Source of the DNA: CAZLGM01 sp964558875
Lineage (GTDB): Bacteria; Desulfobacterota; Desulfobulbia; Desulfobulbales; Desulfocapsaceae
NCBI GenBank assembly: GCA_964558875.1
Contig: CAZLGM010000174.1
Coordinates: 1-7,361, forward strand
Direction: 5' to 3'
DNA: 7,361 nucleotides
Shown: positions 6,908-7,361 of the stretch, piece after piece
Position numbering within the stretch: position 1 is the first letter of the stretch
How the letters are laid out: every line of letters starts with the position of its first letter
The notes under the pieces: model-generated
Database searches by the model: none
Told to the model about the DNA's origin: nothing
The model's input: only the letters and a program-made list of their open reading frames with translations
Translations under genes and position numbers: made by a program

Positions 6908-7361
6908 TCAGCTCTCGACCTTTGCCAGCGCTTCGGCAGCTGCACGCTGCTCCGCCTCTTTCTTGGAGCCGGCTTTACCTGCTCCCAGAACATCGGATCG
7001 AAAGCGGACAGAAACAAAAAATACTTTATTATGGCTGGGCCCCTCTTCCCTATCCAGATGATAGCTCGGAGCCTCATTATATTTCTCCTGCAGGAGTTCC
7101 TGCAGCCTGCTTTTAGCATCACCTAAGAGGAGGTCTTCCTTCTTACCGGCAATAGCCGGAACAAAAAAACGGTTAATGAATCCGACAGCCGTCTCATAGC
7201 CGCCATCTTCAAAAATAGCTCCGACAACCGCTTCATAGGCGCAGGACAGGATAGACGACTTGTTTCGTCCATTGGAAGCATCTTCTCCCTTGCCGAGACA
7301 TAGGTGTTTCCCCAGGTCAATTTCCCTGGCCATCTGCGCCAGATGGCTCTCGTTGACCAGC
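6908..7361 (-). CDS. rnc: Ribonuclease III, C-terminal part (5' end beyond the window)
   Basis: A double-stranded-RNA endonuclease that matures rRNA and cuts structured mRNAs in the cytoplasm as a homodimer. The frame is open to the window edge, giving 151 codons of an expected 225-250. The visible nuclease part has LVNESHLAQMARE, LGKGED and SSILSCAYEAVVGAIFEDGG. The double-stranded-RNA-binding domain follows, from about DAKSRLQELLQEK through GAGKAGSKKEAEQRAAAEAL to the TGA at 6908. The signature motif with the first two metal ligands (NERLEFLGD type) lies outside the window. Oddity: the usual ILAD-xx-EA reads ILSC-AY-EA, so the Asp equivalent to E. coli D114 is Cys (codon at 7241-7243), while the Glu equivalent to E117 is kept. 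Family call is firm; whether cleavage is fully active cannot be told from this fragment. Confidence 0.93.
   Translation of the reverse strand, partial: LVNESHLAQMAREIDLGKHLCLGKGEDASNGRNKSSILSCAYEAVVGAIFEDGGYETAVGFINRFFVPAIAGKKEDLLLGDAKSRLQELLQEKYNEAPSYHLDREEGPSHNKVFFVSVRFRSDVLGAGKAGSKKEAEQRAAAEALAKVES

Overview
The window looks like chromosomal DNA from an anaerobic bacterium of the Desulfobacterota type, perhaps the Desulfobulbales. This is inferred from gene content: a ferredoxin-fused GltD-like flavoprotein, a sigma-54 activator, and an rnc / Elp3-like radical SAM pair. GC content looks moderate by eye. I see no marker gene that fixes the taxon. Every supported gene is on the minus strand, so transcription runs from the right end to the left end. 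I see no mobile element, CRISPR array, tRNA or rRNA.

Right part (about 7361 to 3866): a housekeeping-like run. It holds the 3' two-thirds of rnc (RNase III, cut by the window edge), an Elp3-like radical SAM protein without an acetyltransferase domain, and an ABC-F ATPase of the YheS/YdiF type. The radical SAM and ABC-F genes overlap by 14 nt, which suggests translational coupling. The theme is RNA processing and translation. The visible part of RNase III has Cys where one of the four metal-binding acidic residues is expected.

Middle (3865 to 3397): a 469-nt gene-free stretch, AT-rich in places. It carries several short perfect dyads and one plausible sigma-70-like extended -10 promoter reading leftward. 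It most likely holds the promoter and operators for the left-hand operon.

Left part (3396 to 1): a tightly packed putative operon. First comes a sigma-54-dependent activator with a complete AAA+ domain but a receiver domain that has lost all its phosphorylation residues. Directly behind it is a GltD-like FAD/NAD(P) oxidoreductase with cysteine sets for four [4Fe-4S] clusters and an unusual insert in its NAD(P)-binding region. After 25 nt comes the start of a third gene, whose 23 visible residues contain a twin-arginine-like motif, as in an exported or membrane-anchored redox subunit such as a Rieske protein. My reading is a redox module joining cytoplasmic NAD(P)H/ferredoxin chemistry to a membrane or exported partner, controlled by an activator that is probably not regulated by classical phosphorylation. 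That functional link is inference.
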